Source: [Zimmermannella] faecalis ATCC 13722 | GTDB taxonomy: Bacteria > Actinomycetota > Actinomycetes > Actinomycetales > Microbacteriaceae | DNA length: 64,000 nucleotides | NCBI RefSeq assembly: GCF_000381765.1 | Contig: NZ_KB907083.1 | Location: 57,853-121,852 of the forward strand | Direction: 5' to 3' | Shown: piece by piece, positions 7,801 to 14,546 of the stretch | How the letters are laid out: every line of letters starts with the position of its first letter | Position numbering within the stretch: the stretch's first letter is position 1 | Position numbers and translations under genes: made by a program | The notes under the pieces: generated by a model | Databases searched by the model: none | Told to the model about the DNA's origin: nothing | What the model saw: only the letters and a program-made list of their open reading frames with translations

Positions 7801-9722
7801 TGCAGTGGCGCGAGCCCTCGCGTCGGGCCCGTGACGCCGAGGGGGTTGCCGACCTGTTGCGGGTCGTCGGCCCGCTTACCGTCGAGCAGCTCCGCGCCCG
7901 CGTGCGACACCCCGATGCCGACCCCCACGACGACACGGCGGCGACGGATGCGCCAGCCGAGTACGTGCGCGGGCTCGGCGACTCGCTCGTCGCGGCGAAG
8001 CGCGCCCTGTGGCTGCGCGTGCGGGGCGAAGAGTCGCTCGTCGCGGTCGAGGACGCCGCCCGGCTTCGCGACGCGCTCGGGGTGCCACTGCCGATCGGTG
8101 TGCCGACCGCGATGCTCGAGCCGGTCGCCGACCCGCTCGGTGACCTCGTGCGCCGGTACGCGCGCACGCACGCACCGTTCGCGGCCGCCGACCTCGCCAG
8201 CGAGCTCGGGCTCGGGCAGGCGGTCGTCGCCGACGTGGTGCGGCGGCTCGAGCTCGCCGGCACGGTGCAGCGCGGCGAGTTCACGCCCGGCCGCAGCGGC
8301 CTCGAATGGGTCGACGCGAAGGTGCTGCGACGCATCCGGTCGCGCACGCTCGCGAAGCTCCGCAGCGAGATCGAGCCCGTCGCGCAGCGGGCGCTCGCCG
8401 CGTTCCTGCCCGAGTGGCAGCACGTCGCGGGCTCGCTCGGCGAGTCCGGGCTCAGCGGGGTCGACGGCGTCGTCACGGTCATCGACCAGCTGCAGGGGGT
8501 GCCGATTCCCGCATCCGCGTGGGAGTCGCTCGTGCTGCCCGCCCGCGTGCGCGACTATTCGCCGGCCCTGCTTGACGAGCTGCTCGGCTCGGGTGAGGTG
8601 CTCTGGCTCGGGCACGGCGCGATCGGCTCGGCCGACGGCTGGGTGAGCCTCCACCTGCGCGACACCGCCGAGTTCACGCTCGCAGAGGCGCGCGACGACG
8701 AACCATTGTCGCCGCTCGCGGCCCGCTGCGCAGAGGTGCTCGGCGCAGCGGGCGCGATGTTCGCGAGCGAGGTCGCCCGCCGGCTGGAGGCCGACGGCGA
8801 GCCGGTCGCGATTGCCGCGGTGGTGGAGGCGCTCTGGGAGCTCGTGTGGTCGGGCCGGGCCGCGAACGACGCGTTCACGCCGCTGCGCGCGCTCATGTCG
8901 GGCTCGGCCGGGGCGAAGTCGACGTCGGCGCACCGCGCGGCCGCGCGCCCGGCTCGTGGCAGGCTCTGGCGCGGGCACTCCGCCGCCGCGCAGCAGGGGC
9001 CAACGACGCCGCCGCGCGGGGCCGGCCGCTGGTCGCTCGCGCCGGTCGCCGCGGTCGGCCCGACCGAGCGCGCGCAGGCGCTCGGCGACCTGCTGCTCGA
9101 CCGCTACGGCGTCGTCACCCGCGGCTCGGTCGTCGCGAGCGACATCACGGGCGGGTTCGCACTCGTCTACCGCGTGCTCGCGCGCTTCGAAGAGGCCGGG
9201 CATGCGCGCCGCGGCTACTTCGTCGAACAGCTCGGCGCATCGCAGTTCGGCGCGGCGGGCGCAATCGACCGGATCCGGGCGATCCAGCAGCGCCTCGACA
9301 CGGTCGAGTCCGGCGGAGCCGAGGCCGCGCGTGATCGGCACGTGCTCACGCTCGCCGCGACCGACCCCGCGAACGCGTACGGCGCCGCGCTCGCCTGGCC
9401 CGAGCATCCGGCCACACACCGTCCCGGCCGCAAGGCCGGCGGGCTCGTGACCCTCATCGACGGCGCCCTCGCCTGCTACGTCGAGCGCGGCGGCAAGACG
9501 ATGCTCACGTTCACGCGCGACGAGGGCGACCTGCGCGCCGCCGCGACGAGCCTCGCCGACACGGTGCGGCGTGCGCGGATTCCGAACCTCGTGATCGAGC
9601 GCGTCGACGGCGAGCACGTGTTCGAGCACGACATCGCGACCTGGCTGCAGGAGGCCGGCTTCGTCGCCACCACCCGCGGCCTGCGGCTGAAACCGGAGTC
9701 GGGATATGCCCGAGGGCGATAG
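4872..9722 (+). CDS. lhr: large ATP-dependent helicase Lhr
   Basis: This protein of about 1616 residues matches the long actinobacterial/proteobacterial form of Lhr, a superfamily 2 DNA/RNA helicase implicated in DNA repair. APTGSGKT (Walker A) lies near residue 46, the DEVH box in VIVDEVHAVAATKRGSHLA near 173, SATV near 209, and the helicase C-terminal motif QRVGRAGHQ near 447. The Lhr-specific winged-helix and C-terminal extension fills the remainder. The GTG at 4872 is chosen because the family begins close to KKDALAGFG; upstream in-frame codons overlap the divergent promoter. It overlaps nei by 17 bases, the usual lhr-nei pairing in actinobacteria. Confidence 0.93.
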   Translation: MTKKDALAGFGEATAAWFRGAFAEPTRAQAEAWAAIRGGQHTLVVAPTGSGKTLAAFLSAIDQLIHERAASARDPQAKRGTRILYISPLKALGVDVERNLAAPLVGIRQTAVRLGLDVPEITVGVRSGDTSPAERRRQVSKPPDILITTPESLYLMLTSSARTALRGVRTVIVDEVHAVAATKRGSHLAVSLERLDAQLAQPAQRIGLSATVRPLETVARFLGGQAPVTLVAPPNEKAFDLRVVVPVPDLSDIPVGGPGDGPTGPDASGPDASPPDDSLFGDATRAIGDPDPRRTGTIWPHIESAIVDRVLEHRSTIVFVNSRGLAERLTARLNEEHERRLAQASGAEGREGPATPPPAPGTPPNPRTLGAQLVAGSGTFDGAVTDLARAHHGSVSKEQRAEVEDALKSGALRCVVATSSLELGIDMGDVDLVIQVESPPSVASGLQRVGRAGHQVGEVSRAVLFPKHRADVLHTAVATSRMLDGTIERLTTIEQPLDVLAQHTVSAAALDRWQVADWLALVRRSAPFAGLSAALLESVLDLLAGKYPSDEFASLRPRIVWDRDADWFEGRPGAGRLAVVSGGTIPDRGMFGVFMLDGTEPGTPEAPDATSAPGARRGGKRVGELDEEMVYESRVGDVIALGATSWRIREIGPDRVLVTPAFGEPGRLPFWKGDGIGRPAELGAAIGATVREIAANGGELPGHLARVADPYAADNLTAYVREQFEVTGHVPTDRQLLVERVRDELGDWRIVLHSPYGRPVHAPWALMVTARVRERFGMEASAIALDDGIVVRIPDVDDEPPGADLFAFERDEVEPTITREVGASALFAARFRENAARALLLPRLHPGKRAPLWQQRLRAAQLLEVARKYPEFPMILETVREVLHDVYDLDSLTELFAKLAAREVRLATVTTEQPSPFAQTLLFGYVGEFMYEGDQPLAERRAAALQLDSNLLADLLGASSLRELLDLDAITDVEAELQWREPSRRARDAEGVADLLRVVGPLTVEQLRARVRHPDADPHDDTAATDAPAEYVRGLGDSLVAAKRALWLRVRGEESLVAVEDAARLRDALGVPLPIGVPTAMLEPVADPLGDLVRRYARTHAPFAAADLASELGLGQAVVADVVRRLELAGTVQRGEFTPGRSGLEWVDAKVLRRIRSRTLAKLRSEIEPVAQRALAAFLPEWQHVAGSLGESGLSGVDGVVTVIDQLQGVPIPASAWESLVLPARVRDYSPALLDELLGSGEVLWLGHGAIGSADGWVSLHLRDTAEFTLAEARDDEPLSPLAARCAEVLGAAGAMFASEVARRLEADGEPVAIAAVVEALWELVWSGRAANDAFTPLRALMSGSAGAKSTSAHRAAARPARGRLWRGHSAAAQQGPTTPPRGAGRWSLAPVAAVGPTERAQALGDLLLDRYGVVTRGSVVASDITGGFALVYRVLARFEEAGHARRGYFVEQLGASQFGAAGAIDRIRAIQQRLDTVESGGAEAARDRHVLTLAATDPANAYGAALAWPEHPATHRPGRKAGGLVTLIDGALACYVERGGKTMLTFTRDEGDLRAAATSLADTVRRARIPNLVIERVDGEHVFEHDIATWLQEAGFVATTRGLRLKPESGYARGR

Positions 9723-10596
9723 CGCCTACCGCGGCGCCCACCACCTCGCGCGTGCGCTCGCGGGCCGCGAGGTCACCGAGTTCTCGCTGCGCGTGCCGCG
9801 GCACGCCCTTGCCGATCTGCGCGGCGAGCGCGTGCGCGGCGCCGAGTCGCGCGGCAAGCACATGCTGCTGCGCATCGGCGAGTACACGGTGCAGTCGCAC
9901 TTCGGCATGGATGGGTCGTGGCGGCTCGTGCCGCCCGGCGGGCAGGGTGCGGGGCGGGTGCGTCGCCCCGGGAAGGCTGCTGGTCGCGGGCGTGCACAGG
10001 GGCTCGGGCGGGCGCAGGGCCGGGCTGCGTGGCCGGCCGATCATCGCGTGCGGGCCGTGATCGGCACCGACGCGGTCGTCGCGCTCGGCATCGATCTCGC
10101 GAAGCTCGACCTGTGGCGCACGGCCGACGAGGCGCGCAACCTCGGCTGGCTCGGGCCCGACCTGCTCGCGGAGGCGCCAGACCTCGCCGAGGCGACCCGG
10201 CGCATCCTTGCCGAGCCCGACCGGCCGCTCACGGCCGCCCTGCTCGATCAGCGCAACGTCGCCGGGCTCGGCAACGAGTACGTCACCGAGATGCTCTTTC
10301 TTGTCGGGCTGCGGCCCGATCGGCGCGTGCGCGACGCCGACGTGCCGGCGCTCGTCGACCTCGGACGCGAGCTGCTGCTCGCGAATCGCGACCGGGTCGA
10401 GCGCTCGTTTACCGGCAGCATCCGTTCGGGTGAGCGCGACTTCGTGTTCGGCCGCGTTGGCCGCGCGTGCCGACGCTGCGGAACGCCGATCGAGGGCGGG
10501 CAGCATGCGAGCGGTGTGCGCGACCGGTCGGGTGCCGACGGGCTCGCCGCGGGCGGCACCCGCGATGCGGCCTGGTGCCCCACCTGCCAGCGCTGA
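9706..10596 (+). CDS. Fpg/Nei-family DNA glycosylase (endonuclease VIII type)
   Basis: This 296-residue protein starts MPEGDSAYRGAHHL. Nei-type enzymes of the Fpg family use the proline at position 2 as nucleophile and the glutamate at position 3 as general acid, and both are present. The H2TH segment LLDQRNVAGLGNEYVTEMLF and a C-terminal zinc finger (CRRCGTPIEGG and CPTCQR) are intact. It removes oxidised bases and nicks the abasic site. It starts inside the 3' end of lhr, so translation is coupled and both proteins probably work in the same repair response. A Gly/Arg-rich insertion around residues 80-110 looks like low-complexity linker. Confidence 0.9.
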   Translation: MPEGDSAYRGAHHLARALAGREVTEFSLRVPRHALADLRGERVRGAESRGKHMLLRIGEYTVQSHFGMDGSWRLVPPGGQGAGRVRRPGKAAGRGRAQGLGRAQGRAAWPADHRVRAVIGTDAVVALGIDLAKLDLWRTADEARNLGWLGPDLLAEAPDLAEATRRILAEPDRPLTAALLDQRNVAGLGNEYVTEMLFLVGLRPDRRVRDADVPALVDLGRELLLANRDRVERSFTGSIRSGERDFVFGRVGRACRRCGTPIEGGQHASGVRDRSGADGLAAGGTRDAAWCPTCQR

Positions 10597-10605
10597 GAGC
10601 ACAAG

Positions 10606-10614
10606 TTATCCACA
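10606..10614 (+). promoter_or_regulatory. isolated DnaA-box sequence
   Basis: TTATCCACA at 10606-10614 matches the DnaA-box consensus (TTATNCACA). It lies in the 80-base gap between the glycosylase and the Uma2-type gene. No cluster of boxes, AT-rich region or dnaA/dnaN gene is nearby, so an origin is not proposed. Confidence 0.3.
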
Positions 10615-10676
10615 GCCATCCCAATTGCCCTTCGCGAGTGGTGGGATTGGGGCCATGCGCAAGCGAGGAGATTACG

Positions 10677-11243
10677 ATGACAACCATGACGAGCGCGGCA
10701 CCGAGCTTTCTGCCCCACGGGCGAGAGCTGACGCGTGCCGACCTCCACACGCTGCCCGATGATGGGCATCGCTACGAGCTCCTCGACGGCGCACTCATCG
10801 TGACCCCTGCCCCGCGCATCCGGCATCAGGACGTCGTGCTCAACCTTGCCGTTGCGCTGCGATCGGCGGTGACGCCCGACCTGAAGGTGGTCGTCGCGCC
10901 GGTCGACGTCGTGCTCGCGGACGACACGCTGCTGCAGCCCGACGTGCTGATCGCGCCGCGGGAGGCGTTCACAGACATCGATTTGCCCGGGCAGCCGCTG
11001 CTGGCGATCGAGGTGCTGTCGCCATCGACGCGCAGCATCGACCTCCTGCTCAAGAAGGAGCGGCTGCAGCGCGCGGGCTGCCAGCACTACTGGGTCATCG
11101 ACCCCGAGCAGCCCGCCGCCACCGCGTGGTCGCTCGTCGACGGTGTCTACCGCGAAGTGACGAGCGCCGTCGACAACGAACCGTTCGCCGTGACGTCGCC
11201 GGTCTCGGTGCGGTTCACTCCGCGCGAGCTCGCCCGGGCATAG
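10677..11243 (+). CDS. Uma2-family (DUF820) restriction endonuclease-like protein
   Basis: This 188-residue protein has the Uma2 layout: HTLPDDGHRYELLDGALIV near residue 22, LQPDVLIAPR near 87, LLAIEVLSPSTRSID near 106 and KKERLQRAGCQHYWVIDPE near 124. The PD-(D/E)XK-type residues are the Asp in PDVLI, the Glu in AIEVLS and the following lysine. Uma2 proteins are common in actinobacteria and cyanobacteria, are usually single genes, and their substrates are unknown. The ATG at 10677 has GCGAGGAG directly upstream. A possible upstream ATG at 10655 is out of frame. Confidence 0.85.
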   Translation: MTTMTSAAPSFLPHGRELTRADLHTLPDDGHRYELLDGALIVTPAPRIRHQDVVLNLAVALRSAVTPDLKVVVAPVDVVLADDTLLQPDVLIAPREAFTDIDLPGQPLLAIEVLSPSTRSIDLLLKKERLQRAGCQHYWVIDPEQPAATAWSLVDGVYREVTSAVDNEPFAVTSPVSVRFTPRELARA

Positions 11244-11257
11244 CCGGGAGCCACGCC

Positions 11258-12688
11258 CTACGCGCGGATAATCGCGAGGAACGCGTCACGAACGTGCTCG
11301 AGGAGTTCCTCGCTCGACGCCTCGACGTTGAGCCGCAGCAGCGGCTCCGTGTTCGAGGGGCGCACGTTCGCCCACCACCAGTCGGTGCCGGTCTCGCTGA
11401 AGGTGAGGCCGTCGAGCTCGTCGAGCTCGACCGTCTCAAACTCCTCGCGCAGCCGCACGTTCACGGCCGGCACGTCGTCGACGGTCGAGTTGAGCTCGCC
11501 CGACGCGAAGTAGGGCGTGTGCCGTGCCGCGAGCGCCGACACGGCGTCGCCGGTCGCGCCGACCTCGGCGAGCACGTGCATCGCGGCGAGCATGCCGTTG
11601 TCGGCGCCCCAGAAATCGCGGAAGTAGTAGTGCGCCGAGTGCTCGCCGCCGAACACGGCGCCGGTGCGGGCCATCTCGGCCTTGATGAGCGAGTGGCCGA
11701 CGCGCGTGCGCACGGGCGTGCCGCCGAGTGCCGTGACGGTCTCGGGCACGTGCCTCGACGTGAGCAGATTGTGGATGACGGTGGGTTCCGCCTCGCCCGC
11801 GGCATTCACTCGGGCGATCTCGCGCGCCGCGACGATCGCGCACACGGCCGAGGGCGACACGGGAGCGCCGGTCTCGTCGACGACGAAGCAGCGATCGGCG
11901 TCGCCGTCAAAGGCGAGGCCGAGGTCGGCGCCCTCCGCGACGACACGCTCCTGCAGGTCGACCAGGTTCTTCGGGTCGAGCGGGTTCGCCTCGTGGTTCG
12001 GAAAGTTCCCGTCGAGCTTGAAGTACATCGGCACGACCTCGAACGGCAGTTTCGCGAGCCCCGCCGCGCCCTCGAGCACTGCCGGCACCGTGTATCCGCC
12101 CATGCCGTTGCCCGCGTCGATGACGATCTTGAGCGGACGAATTCCCGACAGGTCGACGAGTGAACGCAGATGGGCGGCGTAGTCGGCGAGCACGTCGACC
12201 CGCTGCGGCTCGTGGGTGACCGCGACCTCGGGGATTCCCGACTCGAGGTACACGGCCGCGCGGTCACGGATCGCGCCGAGGCCCGTGTCGAGCGAGATGC
12301 CGCGAGCGCCCGCGGCCGAGATCTTGATGCCGTTGTAGCTGGCCGGGTTGTGGGATGCGGTGAACATCGCCGCGGCGGCGGCGCGGCTGCCCGAGGCGAA
12401 GTAGTTCATGTCGGTCGAGCAGAGGCCGAGGTGCACGACGCGCGCGCCGCGCGCCCGGGCGCCGGCGGCGAACGCCTCGACGAACTCGGGGCTCGAGTCG
12501 CGCATGTCGTGGCCCAGCACAAGTTCTTGGTCGGCGAGTTCGAGCTCGTCGACGGTCGCGGCACCGAGGGCAGTGACGAGTGGCGCGGTGAGGGTTTCAC
12601 CGACGAGGCCGCGAATGTCGTAGTTCTTGACGACTTGGCCCAGGTCACCGCGAAGCTCAGGTTCAATCGCCGAAATCGCAGTATGCAT
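11258..12688 (-). CDS. manB: phosphomannomutase/phosphoglucomutase
   Basis: This 476-residue protein is of the alpha-D-phosphohexomutase family, which interconverts hexose 6- and 1-phosphates. TASHNPASYNGIK carries the phosphoserine, DGDADR binds the metal, GEHSAHYYFRDF contacts the sugar and RPSNTEPLLRL binds the phosphate. It supplies mannose-1-phosphate (with manA, 8 kb away) for GDP-mannose and may also act on glucose phosphate. No Shine-Dalgarno precedes the ATG at 12688. A TACATT hexamer 7 bases upstream suggests a leaderless mRNA. A longer reading frame upstream is antisense to the next gene and is rejected. Confidence 0.92.
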   Translation of the reverse strand: MHTAISAIEPELRGDLGQVVKNYDIRGLVGETLTAPLVTALGAATVDELELADQELVLGHDMRDSSPEFVEAFAAGARARGARVVHLGLCSTDMNYFASGSRAAAAAMFTASHNPASYNGIKISAAGARGISLDTGLGAIRDRAAVYLESGIPEVAVTHEPQRVDVLADYAAHLRSLVDLSGIRPLKIVIDAGNGMGGYTVPAVLEGAAGLAKLPFEVVPMYFKLDGNFPNHEANPLDPKNLVDLQERVVAEGADLGLAFDGDADRCFVVDETGAPVSPSAVCAIVAAREIARVNAAGEAEPTVIHNLLTSRHVPETVTALGGTPVRTRVGHSLIKAEMARTGAVFGGEHSAHYYFRDFWGADNGMLAAMHVLAEVGATGDAVSALAARHTPYFASGELNSTVDDVPAVNVRLREEFETVELDELDGLTFSETGTDWWWANVRPSNTEPLLRLNVEASSEELLEHVRDAFLAIIRA

Positions 12689-12695
12689 AGGGAGC

Positions 12696-12701
12696 AATGT
12701 A
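12696..12701 (-). promoter_or_regulatory. putative -10 element of manB (leaderless)
   Basis: On the minus strand TACATT (12701-12696) ends 7 bases before the ATG at 12688. The intervening GCTCCCT is pyrimidine-rich and has no ribosome-binding site. No clear -35 box is seen. Confidence 0.5.
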
Positions 12702-12811
12702 GTCGCTCGCACCGCGCCAACCTGACTCGCGCGCCCGCTGGCCATGGAATATCCGCCCCTGGATGCAGCGTTCTCCTTGGCACGAACCACTCGATTCCTG
12801 AGGAGGATTCC

Positions 12812-13498
12812 ATGACTTCGAACGATCGCATCGTCATTCTCGGTGGCCACGGAAAGGTAGCGCTGCTCGCGGCGCCGCGGCTCGTGGCGGCCGGATTCGC
12901 CGTCGATTCGGTGATCCGCAACCCCGACCACGCGGCCGATGTCGAGGCGGCGGGCGCGACCCCGCGCGTGCTCGACATTGAGTCGGCCTCGGTCGACGAG
13001 TTCGCCGAGTTGTTTGCTGGCGCGAAGGCGGTCGTGTTCTCGGCCGGCGCTGGCGGCGGCAGCCCCGAGCGCACGCACGCCGTCGACTTCGTCGCGGCGA
13101 CCCGGTCGATGGATGCGGCCGCGAAGGCCGGTGTCTCGCGGTACGTCATGGTGTCGTACACGCGCGCCGACGCCGACCTCGACACCGTGGCCGAGAGCGA
13201 CAGCTTCTTCCCGTACGTGCGCGCGAAGCACGACGCCGACGAGTACCTGCGCGCATCCGACCTCGACTTCACGATTCTCGGACCGGGAACGCTGACCCTC
13301 GATGCCGCCACCGAGCGGGTGCGGCTCGCCGACGCGTCGGGCGAGGCGCTCGAGGGCACGCTCGCCGACGACGAGAAGGTCACGTCGCGCGACAACGTCG
13401 CGGCCGTGATCGCGCACGTCGTCGCGACGGGTGCGGCCTCGCGCGAAAAGGTGAACTTCTACGACGGCGACACCCCCATCGCCACCGCCATCCGCTAG
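12812..13498 (+). CDS. NAD(P)-binding atypical SDR family protein
   Basis: This 228-residue Rossmann-fold protein begins RIVILGGHGKVALLAAPRL, an extended GGxGxV nucleotide-binding loop of the atypical short-chain dehydrogenase/NmrA-like group. RYVMVSYTRADAD and FTILGPGTLTLD are typical downstream segments. Members act as oxidoreductases or NADP sensors, and a precise role cannot be read here. It has a strong GAGGAGGA ribosome site at 12800-12807. It is divergent from manB and is an insertion in the otherwise conserved manB-DUF3499 neighbourhood. Confidence 0.8.
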   Translation: MTSNDRIVILGGHGKVALLAAPRLVAAGFAVDSVIRNPDHAADVEAAGATPRVLDIESASVDEFAELFAGAKAVVFSAGAGGGSPERTHAVDFVAATRSMDAAAKAGVSRYVMVSYTRADADLDTVAESDSFFPYVRAKHDADEYLRASDLDFTILGPGTLTLDAATERVRLADASGEALEGTLADDEKVTSRDNVAAVIAHVVATGAASREKVNFYDGDTPIATAIR

Positions 13499-13521
13499 CG
13501 CTGCTGCGCAACCTTTCCGCG

Positions 13522-13582
13522 TATCCGCTAACTGACGGCAATTTGCGACGAATCGAGCGAAATCGTTGCGAATTGCCGTCAG
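13522..13582 (+). repeat. intergenic hairpin repeat, copy 1
   Basis: This 61-base unit recurs exactly 140 bases downstream with three differences. Its arms at 13532-13551 and 13563-13582 pair over 20 bases around an 11-base loop. The only two non-Watson-Crick positions are G-T pairs, which would be G-U in plus-strand RNA but A-C mismatches in the other strand. An outer inverted repeat, GCGTATCCGC (13519-13528) and GCGGATACGC (13626-13635), encloses this copy. It lies just after the SDR gene. Confidence 0.75.
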
Positions 13583-13661
13583 GCGGCGAGAGGTGGGTTC
13601 GGATGGGCTGGCACAACAGGGGGTCGCGGATACGCAGGGTCACCGGCCACTCACCGCTCCC

Positions 13662-13722
13662 TATCCGCTGACTGACGGGAATATGCGACGAATCGAGCGA
13701 AATCGTTGCGAATTGCCGTCAG
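13662..13722 (+). repeat. intergenic hairpin repeat, copy 2
   Basis: This is the second copy of the 61-base unit, 58 of 61 bases identical to copy 1. Two of its three changes fall in the left arm and weaken the stem, which suggests decay. A short (G)GCGGCA-type tandem tract follows at about 13743-13775, before the end of the DUF3499 gene. No gene is seen between 13499 and 13777. Confidence 0.75.
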
Positions 13723-13777
13723 TTCGCGGGAAGGGCGTCAGCCGCAGGCGGCAGTCGGCAGGCGGCAGGCGGCAGCG

Positions 13778-13987
13778 TCAGCCGCGGACGATGGGGGCGG
13801 GCTTCACGAGCATCCAGCCCTCGGGGACGGATGTGCGGGAAGCGTGGAGCTCGCACAGGTCGTAGGCGTGGGGCTCGGCGCGAAACGCGAGGGGCCCGAT
13901 CGCTGCCATGCGGTCGCGGTAGTCAAACGTGAGGGTCGACGTCGCGCGACGCGAGCACCCCACTCGGCTACAGGGACGGGAACGCAT
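13778..13987 (-). CDS. DUF3499 family protein
   Basis: This 69-residue protein matches the short actinobacterial DUF3499 family: an N-terminal CSRVGC cysteine pair, then LTFDYRDRMAAIGPL, AEPHAYDLCELHA and a C-terminal EGWMLVK. Two CxxxxC/CxxH-like pairs suggest a zinc-ribbon fold. The family is usually found between manB and a metallopeptidase-like gene, as here. Its function is unknown. The ATG at 13987 lacks a ribosome site but follows a TAGCAT hexamer by 6 bases. Confidence 0.85.
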   Translation of the reverse strand: MRSRPCSRVGCSRRATSTLTFDYRDRMAAIGPLAFRAEPHAYDLCELHASRTSVPEGWMLVKPAPIVRG

Positions 13988-13993
13988 ATCGCC

Positions 13994-14029
13994 ATGCTAG
14001 CCCTCCCCCACCCGCCTCAGGGGTAGGCT
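13994..14029. promoter_or_regulatory. back-to-back putative leaderless promoters
   Basis: Within the 49-base gap between two divergent genes, TAGCAT on the minus strand (13999-13994) ends 6 bases before the DUF3499 ATG. TAGGCT on the plus strand (14024-14029) ends 7 bases before the ATG at 14037. Neither gene has a Shine-Dalgarno sequence. Confidence 0.5.
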
Positions 14030-14036
14030 GGCGGCT

Positions 14037-14495
14037 ATGCCCAGGTCGTCGAAGCGCAATCAGGCGGCAGCCCGGCGCAGCCGAGGTTCGCGCAGCCGCC
14101 ACGGCCGTCAGCTCCGTTCGAGCGCGACTGGCCCCTGGCTGCCGCAGCTCACGGGCCGCGTGCCACGGTTTCACCTGATCGTCGCCGAAACGCTCGGGTT
14201 CTTGCGGGCGATGGCGCCCGAGCAGCTCGCGCCGGTGCGCATCTACACGGCGCCGATGCCCGCCGACGACCAGCACCGCGACGGCATGGATCGCTGGCAG
14301 GTGCGCCCACCGCACGAGGTGATCCTCTTTCGGGTGCCGCTCGAGCGCCTCGCGAAGCTGTCGCTCTCAGACCCGCGCGACCAGATCCGCTACCGCGAGT
14401 ACATCGAGCGCGCGGTCATCTCGGCCGTGAATGAGCTGCTCGACGGCGGCCTCACCGGCCTCGTGAGCGACGACCTGCTCGAGCCGCCGCAGTAG
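14037..14495 (+). CDS. metallopeptidase-family (zincin-like) protein without HExxH
   Basis: This 152-residue protein corresponds to the metallopeptidase-family gene that sits next to DUF3499 in many actinobacteria. The first 35 residues are basic and Ser-rich. The core includes RFHLIVAETLGFLRAM and PHEVILFRVPLERLAKLS. In the place of the zincin helix it has EYIERAVISAVNELL, without HExxH, so protease activity is doubtful. The start ATG at 14037 has no ribosome site and lies 7 bases after TAGGCT. It converges with the DUF5719 gene across 51 bases in which no feature was seen. Confidence 0.65.
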   Translation: MPRSSKRNQAAARRSRGSRSRHGRQLRSSATGPWLPQLTGRVPRFHLIVAETLGFLRAMAPEQLAPVRIYTAPMPADDQHRDGMDRWQVRPPHEVILFRVPLERLAKLSLSDPRDQIRYREYIERAVISAVNELLDGGLTGLVSDDLLEPPQ

Positions 14496-14546
14496 CGCGG
14501 CGCCCGACCAGCCAAGCTCCCGACCAGCCCACAGCCCCCGAGGCCC

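Noticed and set aside
6249..9629. Very long open frame (about 1100 codons) antisense to lhr
   Set aside because: It is an artefact of high GC: the composition is Arg/Ala/His/Glu-rich with no recognisable domain, while the sense strand encodes a clear helicase.
10597..10676. Replication origin at the DnaA box
   Set aside because: There is only one box, with no AT-rich unwinding region and no dnaA, dnaN or gyrase genes nearby.
12689..13417. Upstream extension of manB to 13417
   Set aside because: The extra 240 codons are antisense to the SDR gene and have shadow-frame composition. The phosphomutase homology begins at 12688.
13499..13865. Short open frames across the 13.5-kb repeats
   Set aside because: They consist of repeat-derived sequence, have no ribosome sites, and match nothing recognised.
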